This document shows, one piece after another, positions 61,727-64,000 of a stretch of 64,000 bases of DNA (position 1 is its first letter; each line of letters starts with the position of its first letter). The notes under the pieces are model-generated. The model saw only the letters and a list, made by a program, of their open reading frames with translations. It did not search any database and was not told the DNA's origin. The position numbers and the translations under genes are program-made. The stretch comes from JBGAJN01 sp044224905 (GTDB lineage: Bacteria; Verrucomicrobiota; Verrucomicrobiia; Limisphaerales; JBGAJN01). The stretch covers positions 186,001 to 250,000 of the forward strand of contig JBGAJN010000003.1 of NCBI GenBank assembly GCA_044224905.1, given 5' to 3'.

Positions 61727-64000
61727 CTACTTCCGGTGGCGCGCGAGGTTTTTGAGATTGCGGATCACGAGCGCGGTCCAGCCCGTCTGGTGACTTGCTC
61801 CCAAGCCGCGACCGTGTTCGCCGTGGAAGTATTCGTGAAAGAGCACAAGGTCTTTCCAGTACGGATCTCCCGCGAAACGCGGGTCGTTCCCGTGGCAGGG
61901 GCGGTGGCCTTTTTCATCGGGGATGAAAAGTGATGCCAAGCGGCGTTCGATTTCGTGTGCGACTTGTTGAAGGTTTTTCCAATTGCCGGAGCCGGTGGGA
62001 CATTCGACTTTCAATTCTTCGCCATAGAAGTGGTGGTAGCGTTCCAGGGCTTCGATCAGGAGGTAGTTGACGGGAAACCAGATCGGTCCGCGCCAGTTGG
62101 AGTTGCCGCCGAAAAGCCAGGTATTCGATTCGCCGGGCACGTAGCCGACTCGATGAACTTCGTTTTCGATGCTCAACTCGTAAGGGTTCTTTTCATGGAA
62201 CTTGGAGAGCGAGCGCAGACCATGTGGTGAAAGAAATTCGCTTTCATCGAGCATATAGCGGAGAACCTTCACGAGGCGTTCGCGTGACGGAATGGCCAGC
62301 AGTCGATGGGTGCCGTGGCCGGTTTCGCAGTAAGTGATGTGGCGTGCGAGGTCCTTCCGGTGTTTCAGGAACCAATCGAGGCGTTTGCTGAAACCCGGCA
62401 GGCTTTTGATTTTGTGTTCTTCGAGAACTTCCACGGCGATGAGCGGCAGTAGGCCGACCATCGAGCGTGTGCGGAGGGGAATGACGGTGTGATCGGTCTG
62501 AAGTTGGTCGTAGTAGAAGCCGTCCTGCTCATCCCAAAGGCCGGTGCCGCCGAGCGAGTTCATCGCGTCGGTGATCTGCACAAAATGCTCGAGGAACTTC
62601 GAGGCCATATCCTCGTAGGCTTGATGAATCTTGTCGCCTTCCTTCGCGAGTTCGAGCGCAATGGAGAGCATAGTCGCGGAATAGAAAGCCATCCACGCGG
62701 TGCCGTCGGCTTGCTGCAAGGTGCCGCCGCCGGGTAGCGGCTTCGAGCGATCGAACACGCCGATGTTGTCGAGTCCGAGAAAGCCTCCGGAGAAGAGGTT
62801 CTTGCCGTTGGCGTCTTTGCGATTCACCCACCATGTAAAGTTGATGAGCAGTTTTTGAAAGACGCTTTCGAGAAACTGCCGGTCACGCTCACCGTTCTTG
62901 CCGGCGATTTTGTAAACGCGCCACGCAGCCCACGCGTGCACGGGCGGATTCACGTCGCCGAACGCGAACTCATAGGCGGGCAGCTGCCCGTTCGGGTGCA
63001 TGTACCATTCGCGAAGCAGCAAGCTGATCTGGCCTTTGGCGAACTCACCGTCCAGCCGCGCGAACGGGATCATGTGAAACGCGAGGTCCCACGCCGCGAA
63101 CCACGGATACTCCCAGTTGTCCGGCATGGAGAGAATGTCACGACTGTAGAGGTGGCCCCACTCGGAGTTGCGGCCCGTTTTTCGCGCGGCGGGCGGCGGC
63201 GAATTTGGATCACCGTTGATCCAGTCGGGAATGATGTAGTGGTAAAACTGTTTGGTCCATAGCAAGCCGGCGTAGCCTTGGCGGATGATGTTCGTTTCCT
63301 CGCGAGTCAAGTGCTCGGGATTTATGGATCCGTAAAACTCGTCCGTGTCGCGAACTCGCGAAGTGATGATGGCGTCAAATTCGGCGGTCGATTTGTCCAG
63401 CAGCGGCTTGAAATCGGTCGCCGTACAGAGGCGCAAGCGAACGGTCTTTTCTTCACCGGGTTTCAGCGTCAGGACGTAGTGCGGCGCGGCTTTGGTTCCA
63501 TATTGCTTGGAGTTCACCGCTTCGTTGCGCCCGTTGACGACGTATTCGTGAAACGCGTCTTTGACAAACGCGTTGTTATTGGGAAGTCCCCACAAGTGCT
63601 GGCTGTTCGTTTCGTTGTCGGTGAAGAGGACGGGCGGAGTGGATGCATCGGGGCCAGCACCGATTTCAAAACGAAAGTCTCCGAGAGTTTCGTGATTCAA
63701 CGTGAGGAGGCTTTTCTTCTCGAGCGCGATTCTGGGTTTCAGCGAGCAACCTTCATGGGAGCACCCCCAACTCCAAGTGTTGCGGAACCAGAGCGTCGGC
63801 AGCAGATGAAGCATGGCCGTTTCAGGACCGCGATTGGCGACGGTGATGCGAATCAAGATATCGTCGGGCGCGTTCTTGGCGTATTCCACGAACACATCGA
63901 AGTAGCGGCTCTCGTCGAAAACGCCCGTGTCTTCGAGTTCGAATTCGGGCGCGTCCTTGCCGCGACGACGATTCTCTTCGACCAATTTGGCGTAGGGAAA
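61727..64000 (-). CDS. GH63-type alpha-glucosidase, 5'-truncated
   Basis: The frame is open to the window edge (FPYAKLVEENRRR), so the N-terminus is missing; at least 757 residues remain. The region YAKNAPDDILIRITVANRGPE begins a beta-rich N-domain; the (alpha/alpha)6 barrel holds NWEYPWFAAWDLAFHMIPFA, LPAYEFAFGDVNPPVHAWAA, GGNSNWRGPIWFPVNYLLIEAL and FHEYFHGEHGRGLGASHQTGWTALV. These fit GH63 enzymes (bacterial mannosylglycerate hydrolase/glucosidase group); the catalytic Asp in AAWDLAF and Glu in HGEHGRG are the expected places. It hydrolyses alpha-glucosides; no signal peptide can be judged. Confidence 0.88.
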   Translation of the reverse strand, partial: FPYAKLVEENRRRGKDAPEFELEDTGVFDESRYFDVFVEYAKNAPDDILIRITVANRGPETAMLHLLPTLWFRNTWSWGCSHEGCSLKPRIALEKKSLLTLNHETLGDFRFEIGAGPDASTPPVLFTDNETNSQHLWGLPNNNAFVKDAFHEYVVNGRNEAVNSKQYGTKAAPHYVLTLKPGEEKTVRLRLCTATDFKPLLDKSTAEFDAIITSRVRDTDEFYGSINPEHLTREETNIIRQGYAGLLWTKQFYHYIIPDWINGDPNSPPPAARKTGRNSEWGHLYSRDILSMPDNWEYPWFAAWDLAFHMIPFARLDGEFAKGQISLLLREWYMHPNGQLPAYEFAFGDVNPPVHAWAAWRVYKIAGKNGERDRQFLESVFQKLLINFTWWVNRKDANGKNLFSGGFLGLDNIGVFDRSKPLPGGGTLQQADGTAWMAFYSATMLSIALELAKEGDKIHQAYEDMASKFLEHFVQITDAMNSLGGTGLWDEQDGFYYDQLQTDHTVIPLRTRSMVGLLPLIAVEVLEEHKIKSLPGFSKRLDWFLKHRKDLARHITYCETGHGTHRLLAIPSRERLVKVLRYMLDESEFLSPHGLRSLSKFHEKNPYELSIENEVHRVGYVPGESNTWLFGGNSNWRGPIWFPVNYLLIEALERYHHFYGEELKVECPTGSGNWKNLQQVAHEIERRLASLFIPDEKGHRPCHGNDPRFAGDPYWKDLVLFHEYFHGEHGRGLGASHQTGWTALVIRNLKNLARHRK

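Overview
The window looks like a chromosomal piece of a GC-rich, soil- or water-type member of the Verrucomicrobiota (my guess is the Pedosphaera/Limisphaera side; this is inference). The reasons are many secreted proteins with Sec signals, proteins ending in a '...FYRLR/FYRVG' type C-terminal module, T5SS/PEP-CTERM-associated repeats, DUF4838 and ThuA proteins, a class II (B12) ribonucleotide reductase with a C-terminal zinc-ribbon-like tail, a type II glutamine synthetase, and dense families of short palindromic repeats.

Layout. 1-5006: three co-directional genes for secreted repeat or structural proteins; the first is cut by the window edge. 5007-8762: a repeat-rich accessory patch. Three small AT-richer orphan ORFs (5223, 6162, 7877) each follow a copy of the same ~170-180 bp element, and attC-like half sites follow two of them, which suggests decayed integron-type cassettes. 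The patch also holds two copies of a gene-tail-plus-terminator module, a 588 bp array of 28 units phased at exactly 21 bp, and a ~215 bp mirror-symmetric set of palindromes. 8763-22279: a lipoprotein glycosidase, a TerC membrane protein, then a co-directional catabolic cluster: secreted glycosidase-like protein, sialidase-SGNH esterase fusion, DUF4838 protein, enolase-superfamily enzyme, saccharopine/carboxynorspermidine dehydrogenase-like enzyme and aldehyde dehydrogenase. 22312-30254: secreted beta-propellers, a Calx-beta protein, a ThuA protein, a vanadium haloperoxidase and an extracellular endonuclease I. 30328-43024: mostly housekeeping genes (OPT transporter, aspS, alpha/beta hydrolase, nrdJ, der) with a pseudo-receiver protein and an FG-GAP protein. 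43259-52154: a second accessory patch with collagen-like and fibronectin-like proteins, a second 21-bp array (14 units, unrelated core), an XRE regulator, a large T5SS/PEP-CTERM-associated repeat protein and a YadA-head/S74 self-cleaving protein. 52431-64000: sufT, DUF2238, an APC-UspA transporter fusion, a methyltransferase, the nitrogen genes glnK-amtB and glnII, a mini-kinase/PP2C pair, and a GH63-type glucosidase cut by the window edge.

How the genes work together. The nitrogen block is coherent: a perfect -24/-12 sigma-54 promoter lies upstream of glnK-amtB, a GG-N10-GC site lies upstream of glnII, and strong terminators follow amtB and glnII. The 10.7-22.3 kb cluster reads as export of glycan-degrading enzymes plus cytoplasmic oxidation of the released acid or aldehyde, but the substrate cannot be told from sequence. 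The best candidates for something undescribed are the two 21-bp phased arrays and the repeat/orphan-ORF modules. No rRNA, tRNA, CRISPR array or transposase gene was seen.
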